DNA from: Serripes groenlandicus
Lineage: Eukaryota; Mollusca; Bivalvia; Cardiida; Cardiidae
Assembly: GCA_031761405.1 (NCBI GenBank)
Contig: JASEVX010000005.1
Coordinates: 31,049,127 to 31,113,126 of the forward strand
Length of the DNA: 64,000 nt
Direction: 5' to 3'
Shown: positions 1 to 10,221 of the stretch, piece after piece
How positions within the stretch are numbered: the stretch's first letter is position 1
Layout of the letters: each line of letters opens with the position of its first letter
Program-made: the position numbers and the translations under genes
Notes under the pieces: model-generated
What the model saw: only the letters and a program-made list of their open reading frames with translations
Told to the model about the DNA's origin: nothing
Database searches by the model: none

Positions 1-275
1 GAATACTGTATCGTGTTAACAAGTTCTTTTATAGCAATTTTGACCATTTCAAGGGCCATAATCCAGTCATGCATGGGCGGATCTGGCTGGTTTTCGAAAG
101 GAACCGAGCTCTCATGGATATCTAACTACTGTATAAGTTTGGTTGAGATACAATCAAAAGTGAAGACTGTATCGTGTTAACAAGAAATTGTTTACGGACG
201 CACGGACGCACACACGGACGACGGACACATCGCCACGACATAAGCCCTTCTGGCCTTTGGCCAGTAGAGCTAAAA
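1..275 (+). mobile_element. 3' end of a pearl/Helitron-like element, cut by the window edge
   Basis: The motif ACTGTATCGTGTTAACAAG occurs near position 5 and again near 168, so about one core repeat of roughly 163 bp is visible. It is followed by an ACGGACGC-type simple repeat (195-230) and a GC-rich hairpin around TGGCCTTTGGCCA ending in AGCTAA (about 240-275). Core repeat, microsatellite and terminal hairpin is the known order of bivalve pearl/CvE elements, which are regarded as non-autonomous Helitron/Helentron derivatives. The 5' part lies outside the window. Confidence 0.5.
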
Positions 276-444
276 ATAGAAATTCTCTAAAATTGAATAG
301 ATAACCCATGACTAAAAGTGGAAAAAGATTGTGGCAAAAGGAGAAATTGCTCGTTTTGAGCAATTTCTTCTTTTGTCACTATGTTTTCAAAAAGCTGTCT
401 GCTGCAGAGGTGTCAGAAAGCGTCTATATGAGGGAAAGGGTTAA
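270..444 (-). mobile_element. TTAA-flanked MITE, truncated copy
   Basis: Half to two-thirds of the abundant MITE of this window. It has the central inverted motif GGAGAAATTGC..GCAATTTCTTC, the GTCTGCTGCAG box and the terminal GGGAAAGGGTTAA. The other terminus is missing at the junction with the preceding Helitron-like end. No coding capacity. Confidence 0.7.
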
Positions 445-496
445 GTCCCCTTTTTCCTGATTCTGCTCAAATGATTGTTCATACTATGTATCACAT

Positions 497-729
497 AACC
501 CTTTCCCTCATACAACAAATCTGAAGCAGACAACTTTGAACATATTTTGTCAACAAATAGAAAATTTCTATAATTGAATGGATTGGATAACGTTACTATG
601 ACTAAAAGTGTAAAACATTGTGGCAAAAGAATTGCTCGTTTTGAGCAATTTCTTCTTTTGTCACTATGTTTTTAAAAGGCTGTCTGCTGCAGAGGCGCCA
701 GAAAGCGTCTATATGAGGGAAAGGGTCAT
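497..729 (-). mobile_element. TTAA-flanked MITE, near full-length
   Basis: Runs from AACCCTTTCCCTCATA to TATGAGGGAAAGGGT, with both CTGC-rich subterminal boxes and the central AAATTGC-type hairpin partly deleted. A further fragment with TATGTGGGAGAGGGTTAA abuts it at 729-775. The CCCTTT terminus plus TTAA target is the pattern of piggyBac-type (possibly Kolobok-type) non-autonomous elements. Confidence 0.7.
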
Positions 730-804
730 CTGCTGCAGTCTGAATCAGGCAGCATCTATATGTGGGAGAGGGTTAAGAGCCCTCATTGCCTGCTGCAGCT
801 CCAA

Positions 805-1022
805 TATTGACGAATCGAGCCCCGGTAACTCAGTCGATTACAATGTGTGCTGTTAATCCAGGGCTAACATTCTATGTGGAAAAGCAGCAAGTTGCTTGGA
901 AAGAATGTTGTGTGGAATTCTGGTGTGAGAAAGTCAGGATACACATGAGAAGGTAAACTGGCTGCCGTAATATGACAGAAAAATTATTGAAAATGGAGTT
1001 AAACCCCAATCAATCAATCCAA
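805..1022 (+). mobile_element. tRNA-derived SINE, degraded head
   Basis: The 3' part reads GTAATATGACAGAAAAATT..TGGAGTTAAACCCC followed by a CAAT-type tail (CAATCAATCAATCC). This is the conserved 3' domain seen in the other SINEs of the window. The 5' part keeps the fragments CCCCGGTAACTCAGTCG and AGAATGTTGTGTGG that match the minus-strand SINEs at 17.3 and 19.3 kb. Confidence 0.6.
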
Positions 1023-1073
1023 TAATCATCCTAGTACCATATTGTTATGCTACTTTTTATTATCTAATAGTTT

Positions 1074-1185
1074 TAACTATAATACTGCAATGGTGAAAAT
1101 AAGAATGTAAACAACTTTTAACTCCTTAACTATAATATTGCAAAGGTGAAAATAAGAATGTAAACAACTTTTAACTCCTTATCTA
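1074..1185. repeat. Direct duplication, two units of about 58 bp
   Basis: The string TGGTGAAAATAAGAATGTAA and its flanks recur after about 58 bp (once as AGGTGAAAATAAGAATGTAA). Two adjacent copies; no function suggested. Confidence 0.7.
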
Positions 1186-1202
1186 ATAGAATAAAATGAA
1201 AC

Positions 1203-1395
1203 TGCAGAGCTTCAGATATGGAGCATTTTGCATGTTCTAAAATCCTTTTTTGACCCTCTAACCCTATGTTGTAGGTACTCGAAAGAATCGTCTCAGTGAG
1301 ACGATTCTTTTGAATACCCACAATATAGATTTTGCTGAAACGATAAGAGAGAAATTGTGGGAAAAAGAGCTGAATACCCTTCCTTATCTGGACAT
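1203..1395. mobile_element. Hairpin MITE, hAT-like ends
   Basis: Left end CAGAGCTTCAGATATGGAGC, right end near TTCCTTATCTGGACATCTG, so the termini are imperfect inverted repeats. The centre is a strong hairpin in which AAGAATCGTCTC faces GAGACGATTCTT. A related copy lies at about 11735-11920. The CAGAG.. termini resemble hAT non-autonomous elements; no target-site duplication could be confirmed. Confidence 0.5.
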
Positions 1396-1989
1396 CTGCC
1401 GAAAGTGGAAATGTCACAAATATATTTCTGAATGTAGTTGTTGTGTTGAAACTCAGTCAAGTAGATGAAACTTAAATTTAACCTTGGGTATCTTTACCCT
1501 TTCTCTCAAACAGATGCATTTCGACACCTGCAGCAGACAACATTTGAAAAAAATTGATGCAATTTCTCATTTTGCTCTGAAGGTTTCCACTCTGTATACT
1601 TATTCTACAGATATCACATATTTTATAATTTTATATGTTTGTAAAATAGAAAACTCAAAAGAAATGTGATATCAAAAAAAAAAAAAAAAAAATACTTCTG
1701 TGTACTACCTGTAATTAATGAACTCTGCTTTATACATAAATCTTTTGATGCATCTACATGAAACATTTGATCATGATCTTTAAAAAAAAATATAAAGGAA
1801 AATGAGAAATTGCTATAAATTACCTAAAAGTCACATGTTTTTACTGTATTTTCTGGTGAATTCCTTCTCAGATGTTTAATTCTGAATCAATAAGGTTAGA
1901 AATTGGTCTGAATTTTGTTTTGAAAAAATGATTTTTAATTGAAAGATGGAATTTTATAAAAAAAAAAATATTACAACTATTATGTAGGT

Positions 1990-2219
1990 TTAACCCTTTC
2001 CCTCATATAGACGCTTTCTGACGCCTCTGCAGCAGACGGCTTTTTGAAAATATAGTGACAAAAGAAGAAATTGAACAAAACGTGCAATTTCTCCTTTTGC
2101 CACAATATTTTCCACTTTTTGTCATAGGTTATCCATTCAATTATGGAGATTTTCTATGTTTTGACAAAATACGTTCAAAGTCGTCTGCTGCAGAATTGTC
2201 GTATGAGGGAAAGGGTTAA
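1990..2219. mobile_element. TTAA-flanked MITE, full-length
   Basis: Clear full copy: TTAACCCTTTCCCTCATATA at the left and TATGAGGGAAAGGGTTAA at the right, so TTAA borders both ends. Inner boxes TCTGCAGCAGACGG and CGTCTGCTGCAGAA are inverted relative to each other. The centre AAATTGAACAAAACGTGCAATTT forms a hairpin. Serves as a reference copy for the family. Confidence 0.8.
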
Positions 2220-2329
2220 GAGTAAATATTATAAATAATCAATTGAATCATTTAATCAAAATGCTTAAGGCTTAACTACATTCTGCAGCAGATGGCATTT
2301 AATTCATTGTGAGAAAAACTAGGAATTAC

Positions 2330-2625
2330 TTAACCCTTACCCACCTGTAGACAACAGTTGACGCATCTGAAGACATTGTGGCAAAAGGATAAATTCTTCA
2401 TAATGAGCAATTTCTCTTTTTTCCATAATGTTTTCAAATATTTTCAAAATTATACTATCATTTCTAGAGATTCACCACAGGTTTGCCTAGATGTTTTCAC
2501 AGGGTTAATTTATGCAGTATCCTACTCACAATCTGGTATCCAATGGTCATTGATCTGTCAACATCTAACACTTTCCCACATAGAAAGCATTTGCAGCAGA
2601 TACGGTAACATTATAAATAAAAAAT
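2330..2625. mobile_element. TTAA MITE, degraded
   Basis: Starts TTAACCCTTACCCACCTGTAGAC and has the central AATGAGCAATTTCTC motif. The right side survives only as CTTTCCCACATAGAAAGC..TTGCAGCAGA at about 2572-2600. Heavily diverged. Confidence 0.5.
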
Positions 2626-2639
2626 AAACTCTATAACAG

Positions 2640-3630
2640 AAAGAATAATTAATGAATTGAGTTGAACAACCATAAGCAACTCCTCCACTTTTCATACTAT
2701 TTTCGAACGTCACCTGCAGCGATGTGTCAAAATACAACTACATGCTGGTTGACTCTTTACTTGTAATATTATCAAAGTGCAGCTTGAATATAATTATCTA
2801 ATCGGTTATCTGATAAAGTTTCGCCAATATTTATGAATACGATCAACATATAAACTTCATTCATTCACGAAAACGCTTACCTTTCCACTTTAGATTCTTG
2901 TAATTTGTCAAATAACTCAAAAGTTGGTAATCAAATTCGCCGAAACGTTCTTTTCACTAATCATGTTATTCCTCGCCGGTTTTCCAGTTTCAATTTTGCG
3001 CCAAACCGCTATCAGCTTGAACAATTATCAATCTATTTCGAAAAGATGTGTGTCAAGTTCACGCTATCCAGCGCACACAATTTTAATTTTGTTTTGTTTA
3101 TCCTTTCTTGTTGACTTACAGCATGTGCGAACGAACCACTGGTTTATTTTACATGATCACTTTATTATATAGGTTATAATAGTACAACGATAACTCGACC
3201 ATTCACCCCTTCGGACAGGTAAACGCTTCAAGTTTCCGTCATTGTTTTGCGATAAGAACTTGTGCTTTTAGAGTGACTAGAATGAAAACCAGTTCACGTT
3301 GACCTCTATTAGGAGCCTGCTAATCAAATTGTGACGGGAAACAAGTTTCATTTACGCAAGTTTTTATGGGTTAAACATTGGGCTAAAATTAGATTAACTA
3401 GGTCGCGCGAGGGGCGTGTTTCTCATCTGGTGTAAGGGAGGTAACTCTTTTTCATAATGAAATGGATATTCTTAAAAGAGTGAAACCCGTGTGGAAATGT
3501 ATTCTTTGTCATGTTTTAATCATTCTTCTAAGCGTCATATTTGAGACAATCTTTGAAACATGGTCAAATGTTTGTCGTCAGATTATATTAAACCAGAAAC
3601 ATATAAATACTTGTATGTATAGGGCTCTGT
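2640..3630. other. Intergenic, nothing recognised
   Basis: AT-rich sequence. Short open frames occur at 2905-3172 in overlapping frames, but they have no recognisable domain and their amino-acid composition looks random. No tandem repeat stands out. Confidence 0.5.
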
Positions 3631-3810
3631 TTAACCCTTTCCCACATATAGACACTTTCTGACGCCTCAAAACGAGCAATTTCTCCTTGTGTCACCGTGT
3701 TTTTAACTCTATTCAATTATTGTCCTTTCATTTAAAGGGATTTTCTGTGCTTTTTCTTGGACGTTTTCAAAGTCGTCTGCTGCAGATTTGTTGTATGCGA
3801 GAAGGGTTAA
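3631..3810. mobile_element. TTAA MITE, internally deleted
   Basis: TTAACCCTTTCCCACATATA at the left and GCGAGAAGGGTTAA at the right, with TTAA on both sides. One side of the central hairpin is deleted: ACGCCTC joins directly to AAAACGAGCAATTTCTCC. Confidence 0.75.
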
Positions 3811-3925
3811 ACAGACGTTTGTCAATAACTATACGTATTTGCTTCTCCATCGTCTAAGATATATCAGAAAACGGTAAAAGTGCAGGTTTGGCTTACATTA
3901 CCTTGGAGCAGGCCTTGTTTATTAC

Positions 3926-4154
3926 TTAACCCTTAACCTCATATAGACGCTTTCTGACGCCTCTGCAGCAGACGGTTTTTTTAAAACATAGTGACAAAAG
4001 AAGAAATTGCACAAAACGTGCAATTCCTTCTTTTGCCACAATGTTTTCCACTTTTTGTCATAGGTTATCCATTCAATTATGGAGATTTTCTATGTTTTGC
4101 CAAAATACGTTAACGTCGTCTGCTGCAGAATTGTCGTATTAGGGAAAGGGTGAA
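3926..4154. mobile_element. TTAA MITE, full-length
   Basis: Left TTAACCCTTAACCTCATATA, right GTATTAGGGAAAGGGTGAAC. The interior closely resembles the copy at 1990-2219. The right TTAA has changed to TGAA. Confidence 0.75.
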
Positions 4155-4408
4155 CGCATACAACGAGTAGTAGGATGATAACCCTCGCCGGGTAGATTTA
4201 ACTTTTTGTCGAGCATGGTCCTAATCAGGATCTGTCAATCAATACTAACGAACCATTCTTTACACATACAACAAACCTGCAGCAGATGAAACGTTCAATG
4301 AATAGAGATGAAAACATTGTGGCAAAGGGAGAAATTTCTCATTGTGAAGACTGCAGATGCGTTAAAATACACATGGGCATGGGATATAATCTAAATATCA
4401 TAAGATCT

Positions 4409-4643
4409 GTTCCACGAGAAAACCAACCTTATGGACTCTGCGTAATGTATCGATCCAGATCAGCCTAGGCTAATTCGGGACACATTCCGTCTCAGAGGAA
4501 TATAGGTATAGAGTAATGATTCCTGAAACCGAACATCCACAGGAGGCGAAAAGTGTCTGCCCGGATTAGTCTGCGCGGCATGCTTATGCTGATCCGGGTC
4601 GATACTTTACGCAGAGTCCATAATGTTAGTTTTCTCGTGCAAC
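4409..4643. mobile_element. Palindromic MITE, GTTCCACGAGAAAACCAAC family
   Basis: Left arm GTTCCACGAGAAAACCAACC..TGGACTCTGCGTAATGTATCG; right arm CGATACTTTACGCAGAGTCC..GTTAGTTTTCTCGTGCAAC. The arms are inverted repeats of at least 40 bp. The interior carries GGATCAGCCTAGGCTAAT and GGATTAGTCTGCGCGG modules. Other copies lie at 10004-10219 and 48057-48268. Confidence 0.75.
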
Positions 4644-4800
4644 GGCTCATATGCATTCCCTGTTATGCACGACTTAAACAGTTTCCAACTTACATACGCG
4701 TTTGCAGCAGATGACATTTGAAACAGGCTGAAATTAAAGAACTGTCTTCTACATTGAATCGATGGACTTAACTCTAAGTTAAATCGGTCAAGGACATATT

Positions 4801-4988
4801 CAACCCTTTACCACTTGCAGACGCATTCGGACACGACTGAAACAGACAACATTTGAAAACATCGTCGCAAAAGAACAAACAGTATCCCATTTCAATAGCT
4901 ATAATTTCTTTTCACGAGATTTTCCATTATTTTGTGTTATATGTTTCAAAGTCAACTGCTGCAGAATACTTGTATAAGGGAATGGGTT
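4801..4988. mobile_element. TTAA MITE, diverged
   Basis: AACCCTTTACCACTTGCAGACGC at the left and TGTATAAGGGAATGGGTTTT at the right, with the CTGCTGCAGAA box inside. TTAA is no longer intact on either side. Confidence 0.55.
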
Positions 4989-5214
4989 TTATAAGTTATC
5001 TTTCCGAAGTCGGTCGTAGATAAGGTAAACTCTGTTTTTAGGTTATGACAAAATCTGGAGAATAATGCGCAATGGTAGACAGTACTATTAACCATTCCCC
5101 ACATACTGCAAATCAGCAGCAAACAACGTTGAACAGATTCTGTAATGAGAGTATAATAATTCATATAGTGGAAAACATTGTGGCAATTGGAGAAAATGCT
5201 AATTGCCGTTGATT

Positions 5215-5745
5215 ACAGTTTCGGAATACGAAATACGATAAATGTTGATTAAAGTCATGGAATATGACATACGATAAATGTTTATTGAAGTCGTGCAATA
5301 CGACATAATATAAATGTGTATTGAAGTCGTGCAATACGACATAAGATAAATGTTTATTGAAGTCGTGCAATACGACATACGAAAATGTTTATTGAAGTCG
5401 TGCAATATACGACATACGATAACTGCTTATTGAAGACGTGCAATACGACATACGATTATTTTTTTATTTAAGTCTTGCAATACGACATACGATGACTGTG
5501 TGTTGAAGTCATGCAATACGATATACGATACATGTTTATTGAAGTCTTGCAATACGACATACGATGAATGTGTATTGAAGTCATGCACTACGATATACGA
5601 TACATGTTTATTGAAGTCTTGCAATACGACATACGAAAATGTTGAGTTAAGTCTTGCAATACGACATACGAAAATGTTGAGTTAAGTCTTGCAATACGAC
5701 ATACGAAAATGTTGAATTAAGTCTTGCAATACGACATACGACAAA
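5215..5745. repeat. Tandem repeat, 32-42 bp units, about 15 copies
   Basis: Unit core GCAATACGACATACGA preceded by TTGAAGTC, with spacers such as TAAATGTTTA. Unit length drifts from about 38 bp on the left to about 34 bp on the right. Open reading frames on both strands through this block come only from the repeat and are not taken as genes. Confidence 0.9.
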
Positions 5746-5867
5746 ACTTGATTCATGTTTGAAAGCATTGTTGAAAAGCAGAAATTGCTCATCAATTGAT
5801 CCGTTTCCAAAAATATTTTCAATATATTTGTATGTAACTAAGTAGCTTTAAATGAAACGGTTCAATC

Positions 5868-6405
5868 CTTTCCTGCTTACAGTCGCTTTTTGACGCACGT
5901 GCAGCAGACGGCATTTGAATACATCATGACAAGAAAATAAATTGCTTATCGTGACCCTTTTCCTCTTTTTCCACAAAGGTTTCAACTATTTTCTTTAAGG
6001 GGTAAAGAGTAAAAGAATATCTGTAGTAAAACGTTTTAATATCTTAAGTATGAAAATAATTAATTTGAAATGGGTTTGAAAGCCTTGTCAGAAATGGCTC
6101 CATTTTCCACAATATTTTCAATATTCGACTGTTATAGTATCACGGTTCAGCTATCATGGAAACAATGTAACCTTTTCCCGCTTACATACGCTTTTTGACG
6201 CATGTGCAGCAGACGACATTCGACATTAACGTGTCAAAAGGAGAAATTGCTTATCGTAGGCAATTTCTGCTTTTGCCATAATGGTTTCAACTCCTTTCAA
6301 TAATTATAATTTTATTAGCGGTGATTTTACATATTTCTCTGTATTTATTCCAAGTCGGCTGCTGTGGACTTCTTGAGGTCACAGCACGGTAAACGTTAAC
6401 TAACA
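5868..6405. mobile_element. Two diverged TTAA-family MITE copies
   Basis: The first begins near 5868 (TCAATCCTTTCCTGCTTACAG, then CGTGCAGCAGACGG). The second begins near 6170 (AACCTTTTCCCGCTTACATA, GTGCAGCAGACGACATT) with the central AAATTGC..GCAATTTCTGC hairpin and ends near 6400. Both lack clean termini. Confidence 0.55.
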
Positions 6406-6590
6406 AGACAGACATTGAGATCAATCATAGTTCAGAGTGCATTTCACTCGTTGGAACTGTTTTGACTCATTAATGCAAGCGGATGGATTTTCGTTATTCG
6501 GTCGAACCAATGAAATCTTTGTAAAGCAGATGGCAACCAATAAAATCGACATTCGCGGATTTATACAATCATCTGGTTAAGCATACGTAT
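6405..6590. repeat. Dispersed repeat shared with 44430-44575
   Basis: The stretch with TTTCACTCGTTGGAACT and CCAATGAAATC is repeated in the same order and orientation at about 44430-44575. Both lie just after other repeats. No coding potential. Confidence 0.65.
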
Positions 6591-7097
6591 ATTTAATTTT
6601 CAAAAGTGTTCAATATTTTAAATCCATGAAATAATGATGATAGGTACAACAGTTACTCGACTTGCATTGAAATGATTACACAAATTACGGAACTACACTT
6701 GTGACGAGTCAAATTATCCTTTCCTATCATTCCTGTCGTTTTCCCATTGGGTATTTATTCAGTGTAAGATACATGGTAAAGCAAAGTGCATACACATTAC
6801 CTATGGATGGGGAAAAATCGACGTGTACTTATTGAAAAGTTTTGAAACAACAAATTATTGGGGCGTGGTTTTGAAAACCACTATTAAACCTACTGACAAC
6901 CAGTCGACGTCAATGTGCAGTTCGATCACTGCATGCTTACTTACATGACAAGTCATAGGTAGGCAGTCACAAACAGTCATCATTGAGTTTGTCTACGTTA
7001 AATTAAAGCCGATCTCTGAATCGGAAACGAGTCTTGGAACTACAAGATCAATAAACACGTCTGCAACGATTGGGTCCTGCAACCGCTTTGAAACCTT

Positions 7098-7325
7098 GAA
7101 TGCGATCCACCGTGGCCTAGTGGTTAGCGTCGGGGATTTTAAACTGGGCGTCCCGAATTCGATCCCTAGTCGCGGTGCTGTGGTCTTGGCGGAGTGCCCA
7201 CGGGCAAGGCACATTTTCTAGCCTAGTACTTGTTAGTTTACCCAGGGGTCATGAATAAGTGATCTGTCGCCGTGATATAACTGAATTAAGATGAAATCGG
7301 CGTAAAACCCCAACAAAACAAAAAC
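7098..7325 (+). mobile_element. tRNA-derived SINE, complete
   Basis: A-box-like TGGCCTAGTGGTTAGCGTC and B-box-like GAATTCGATCCC (pol III promoter) form the tRNA-like head. A middle region has GGAGTGCCCACGGGCAAGGCAC. The conserved tail is TGATATAACTGAATTAAG..GGCGTAAAACCCC, then A/C-rich AACAAAACAAAAA. About 230 bp, as the copy at 19725-19955. Confidence 0.8.
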
Positions 7326-7806
7326 AAAAATGAATGCAGTTGGTGACCAGGAAGGGTAATCGAACATTAATTGTTTTGTAAATTGCTGTGTGCAATATCT
7401 AATGATTTGATGTAATAAGAAATGCTTTATCTTGTTATAACCTTAAAATTTACCACATAATTTCTGCCATACATGTGTGTAAATGCACATCCAGTACACG
7501 TACATGTAAATGTATATGATGTCAATGTAAACAAATGATTCCAAATTATTCTAGCTAACTTAAATTATTTCATTTCCGCCATTTTGATTTAATTAAATTG
7601 TAAAAAAATACTCTAGTAGTATATTTACATGTATAGCAAAGATTATCGAAAGGCTATGACAAGTAGTCGCTACGCTATTTAAAACAAATACAAGAAATAA
7701 TGAATGTACTTCCTCCTTGCAATGTCATGTAGTTCATTGCTTATCAGATAGTTCCTACAAATCGGTCGTAACTGTAACCTGTAATACGCTGTGGTTTCAA
7801 CTGTTT

Positions 7807-7990
7807 GAGTCTAAACTTATTTATTTTACATCGATTGCGAAACAAGCTTTAAGCTAATATTAATCACGTTCGATGTCTGCATCCTGGAGACATAACCAGG
7901 ACTCGCGCCGTGTGTGTGGAAAAATCCTCAAGGCAGAACCAGCTAATTTCGGGATTCGAACCAGGGACCATTTGTTTTACAACTGTTTTG
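7807..7990 (-). mobile_element. SINE-related fragment shared with 49863-50045
   Basis: Contains GGGATTCGAACCAGGGACC (B-box complement) and GATGTCTGCATCCTGGAGAC. A matching block with the same order of motifs lies at 49863-50045. The neighbouring plus-strand open frame at 7873-8103 is made of this repeat and of the following MITE, so it is not a gene. Confidence 0.55.
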
Positions 7991-8062
7991 ATGATGCCAC
8001 AGAAACAACAATTGACCAGCGGTTGTTACAACTAGGCTATTCAACATCCCACAGTACGCGAC

Positions 8063-8293
8063 CTTTACCCTTTCCCAACTGCAGACGAATTTTGACGCAA
8101 TAGCAGCAGACCACTTTAGAAAACATTGTAGCCAAAGGTGAAATTGCTCACGATGAGCAATTTCTCCTTTGGCAACAATGTTTTCAACTTTATTTAACAA
8201 ATAAAGCTTTCTTTTGTTGAGATTTTTGAGGCTTTTGTCACTCTGTTTTAAATGTTGTCTGCTACAGATTTGTTGTATGTGGGATAGGGTTAA
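8063..8293. mobile_element. TTAA MITE, near full-length
   Basis: TTTACCCTTTCCCAACTGCAG on the left, GGGATAGGGTTAA on the right. The central hairpin GTGAAATTGCTCA..TGAGCAATTTCTCC is well preserved. The left TTAA has mutated to TTTA. Confidence 0.7.
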
Positions 8294-8362
8294 ACAACAT
8301 TCAGATTTTGAACACTATAGGCAAAAAGCCTGCACTAGCTTATTTATCGATACATAGCTTAA

Positions 8363-8572
8363 ATTTCCCACATAAAACATTTCTGCAGCAGACGACTTTG
8401 AAATCATCTATCTAGGCAAAACTATAGAAACTCTCTATGAATTAAAGTTTTACTAATCATCAGACTTGAATACATTGTAGTAAAAGGAGATATTGCTCCT
8501 TTTGTCACATTGTTATCAAGTGTCGTCTCTCTGCCGATGCGGCAAATTGCGTCTACAAGTGTTAAAGGGATC
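8363..8572. mobile_element. TTAA MITE, diverged
   Basis: TTTCCCACATAAAAC and CTGCAGCAGACGACTTTGAAA on the left, GGAGATATTGCTCC centre, and AGTGTTAAAGGG on the right. Termini are eroded. Confidence 0.5.
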
Positions 8573-9058
8573 ATAGATGATGACACTCGTTGCAGGAATT
8601 CAGCGAGATAAGGGGCCAATATGTGTGAGCAGTCTGCTAGTGTGTATGATAAGAACTCAACACAGAATATCTGTACTAGTTATGCACTTGTGTAGTATTC
8701 GCTATGTCTTTTCTGAAGTGGCATAGTTTTGATAAGTGGGGAGCTATGGCACGTGTAAACTGCTTGAAAACAGATACATACTACATAGACGTTGTTTTAT
8801 CGACATTAATATAAGTAGTTCTAAATTGTGTTCAACATTGGATTAAAAAAGCATATTTGAACGCTTCTTGTGATAGTTGCCCATTTGCAATGTTATAAAT
8901 AAGTGTGTGTAAAATGACTGTCCGATACAACGTTCGCTATTGCCGTGACTTGATGCATATATCGCATTCAATAATGGATTAGAGCAGATGTGATTTTGTA
9001 GCCTACTGTAACAATATATATTCTGAGGCCAACAAAAGCTAGGCAACAACGCGCAACT

Positions 9059-10171
9059 ATGGCAGGAAATATTTCACAGGCCGAGAAATGGAGACAATGG
9101 AAGCAGAAAATGCAAGTGAGTACACCAATGAAATCTCCAAACAAGCCTCCAGAAAAAGCCCTCAGCCCAAATATGGCACAAGAGGTATCTGATACTCAAA
9201 GAAGTTTGCAATATAATAAGTGTAAAACTAGTGCTTCGTACGACGAATGTGGTAACACTAAAGACAAGACGAAAACATACGATAAAACACTTCATATGGT
9301 TGAGGAGTTTATTAGCCAGTGTCGACATCATGTCGATAAAAACAATGACGAACCTACCGCTTTCGACAAAACGTTTAAGACACACAGACAAGTGGCACCA
9401 TCAGGTATTGAACTACAAGTACCAATACACGTTCGGGTAGAATCCCCCCAAAAGACAAATGAAAAGCCTAGTAAAATTACTTATAGTAAAAGTAAAAAGA
9501 GTAAGGACTCTGACATTGAAATTGTGTACGTTTCAACGTTCAAACCAAACAATCTTTCGAACGACAAGGCTCATAAAAGTGATAAGAAAATTGAAAATAA
9601 ATTTGGGAATAAAAATATAACTTTTTTAAACAAACGACCTAATTTTGACAATGACTCAGGAGAAACCCCAGTGAAAAGGTCATGCACTTCCATACTTAAT
9701 GTGCAAAATGATAGAGCAACTGAAGGCAGAATCAATAACGTAACTAGAGACAAAAGAAACTCGATTCAAGTCGAAAAAACAAAACGAACTGTTCGGTTTG
9801 TTGAAAACAATGATGGGACATCTGAACAGGACAAGGATGCTGCAGCAAAGGACAAAGGCAATGTGAAGAATTTAAATCATGTTTCGGTTGTAGAAGCCCT
9901 ACAGAGTGAAGGTCGGCGCATAATGGTGGATTATCTGGCTGAATACGAGACAAATAGCGAATCGTCAGGCGACGGTAATTCTAAATATTTACACAAATCA
10001 GCCATTCCACGAGAATACCAACGTTGTGGACTCTTCGTAAAATATCTACCGGATCAGCCTAAGCGCAGACACTTTTCGCCTCCTGTAGTTTTTCCGTTTC
10101 AGGAATCATTACTTTATACCTCTTTTCCCTTCAGAAGAAATGTGTCGGCCCAGATGCGCAGGCTAATCTAG
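9059..10171 (+). CDS. Unrecognised Lys-rich protein; C-terminus from a MITE
   Basis: Open frame of 370 codons with an ATG in fair context. I do not recognise the family. The product is hydrophilic and rich in Lys, Asn, Asp and Ser, with no signal peptide or membrane segment, and looks largely disordered and possibly nuclear. The N-terminus (EKWRQWKQKM) is helical and aromatic. Residues ~140-160 hold SKSKKSKDSDIEIVYV and ~275-290 hold VVEALQSEGRRIMVDYL, the most structured-looking parts. From about residue 316 the frame runs into the inverted-repeat MITE at 10004-10219 and stops inside it, so about 55 C-terminal residues are mobile-element sequence. Two donor-like sites exist (GTGAGT after codon 19; GGTAATT near 9975). 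The second would splice out before the MITE, so the real end may differ. Genuine coding is likely from the length in AT-rich DNA but is unproven. Confidence 0.55.
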   Translation: MAGNISQAEKWRQWKQKMQVSTPMKSPNKPPEKALSPNMAQEVSDTQRSLQYNKCKTSASYDECGNTKDKTKTYDKTLHMVEEFISQCRHHVDKNNDEPTAFDKTFKTHRQVAPSGIELQVPIHVRVESPQKTNEKPSKITYSKSKKSKDSDIEIVYVSTFKPNNLSNDKAHKSDKKIENKFGNKNITFLNKRPNFDNDSGETPVKRSCTSILNVQNDRATEGRINNVTRDKRNSIQVEKTKRTVRFVENNDGTSEQDKDAAAKDKGNVKNLNHVSVVEALQSEGRRIMVDYLAEYETNSESSGDGNSKYLHKSAIPREYQRCGLFVKYLPDQPKRRHFSPPVVFPFQESLLYTSFPFRRNVSAQMRRLI

Positions 10172-10219
10172 GTCGATACATTACGCAGAGGCCATACTGT
10201 TGGTTTTCTCGTAGAACAG
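10004..10219. mobile_element. Palindromic MITE inside the 3' end of the 370-codon ORF
   Basis: Same family as 4409-4643 and 48057-48268. Left arm TTCCACGAGAATACCAACG..GGACTCTTCG, right arm CATTACGCAGAGGCC..GTTGGTTTTCTCGTAGAAC. It supplies the stop codon and the last ~55 codons of the ORF starting at 9059. The left arm has drifted more than the right arm (CTTCGTAA for CTGCGTAA). Confidence 0.75.
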
Positions 10220-10221
10220 CT

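Noticed and set aside
5161..5685. Repetitive open frames on both strands
   Set aside because: Products of the 34-38-bp tandem array.
5215..5745. Possible CRISPR array
   Set aside because: Repeats are contiguous with no unique spacers, and the genome is eukaryotic.
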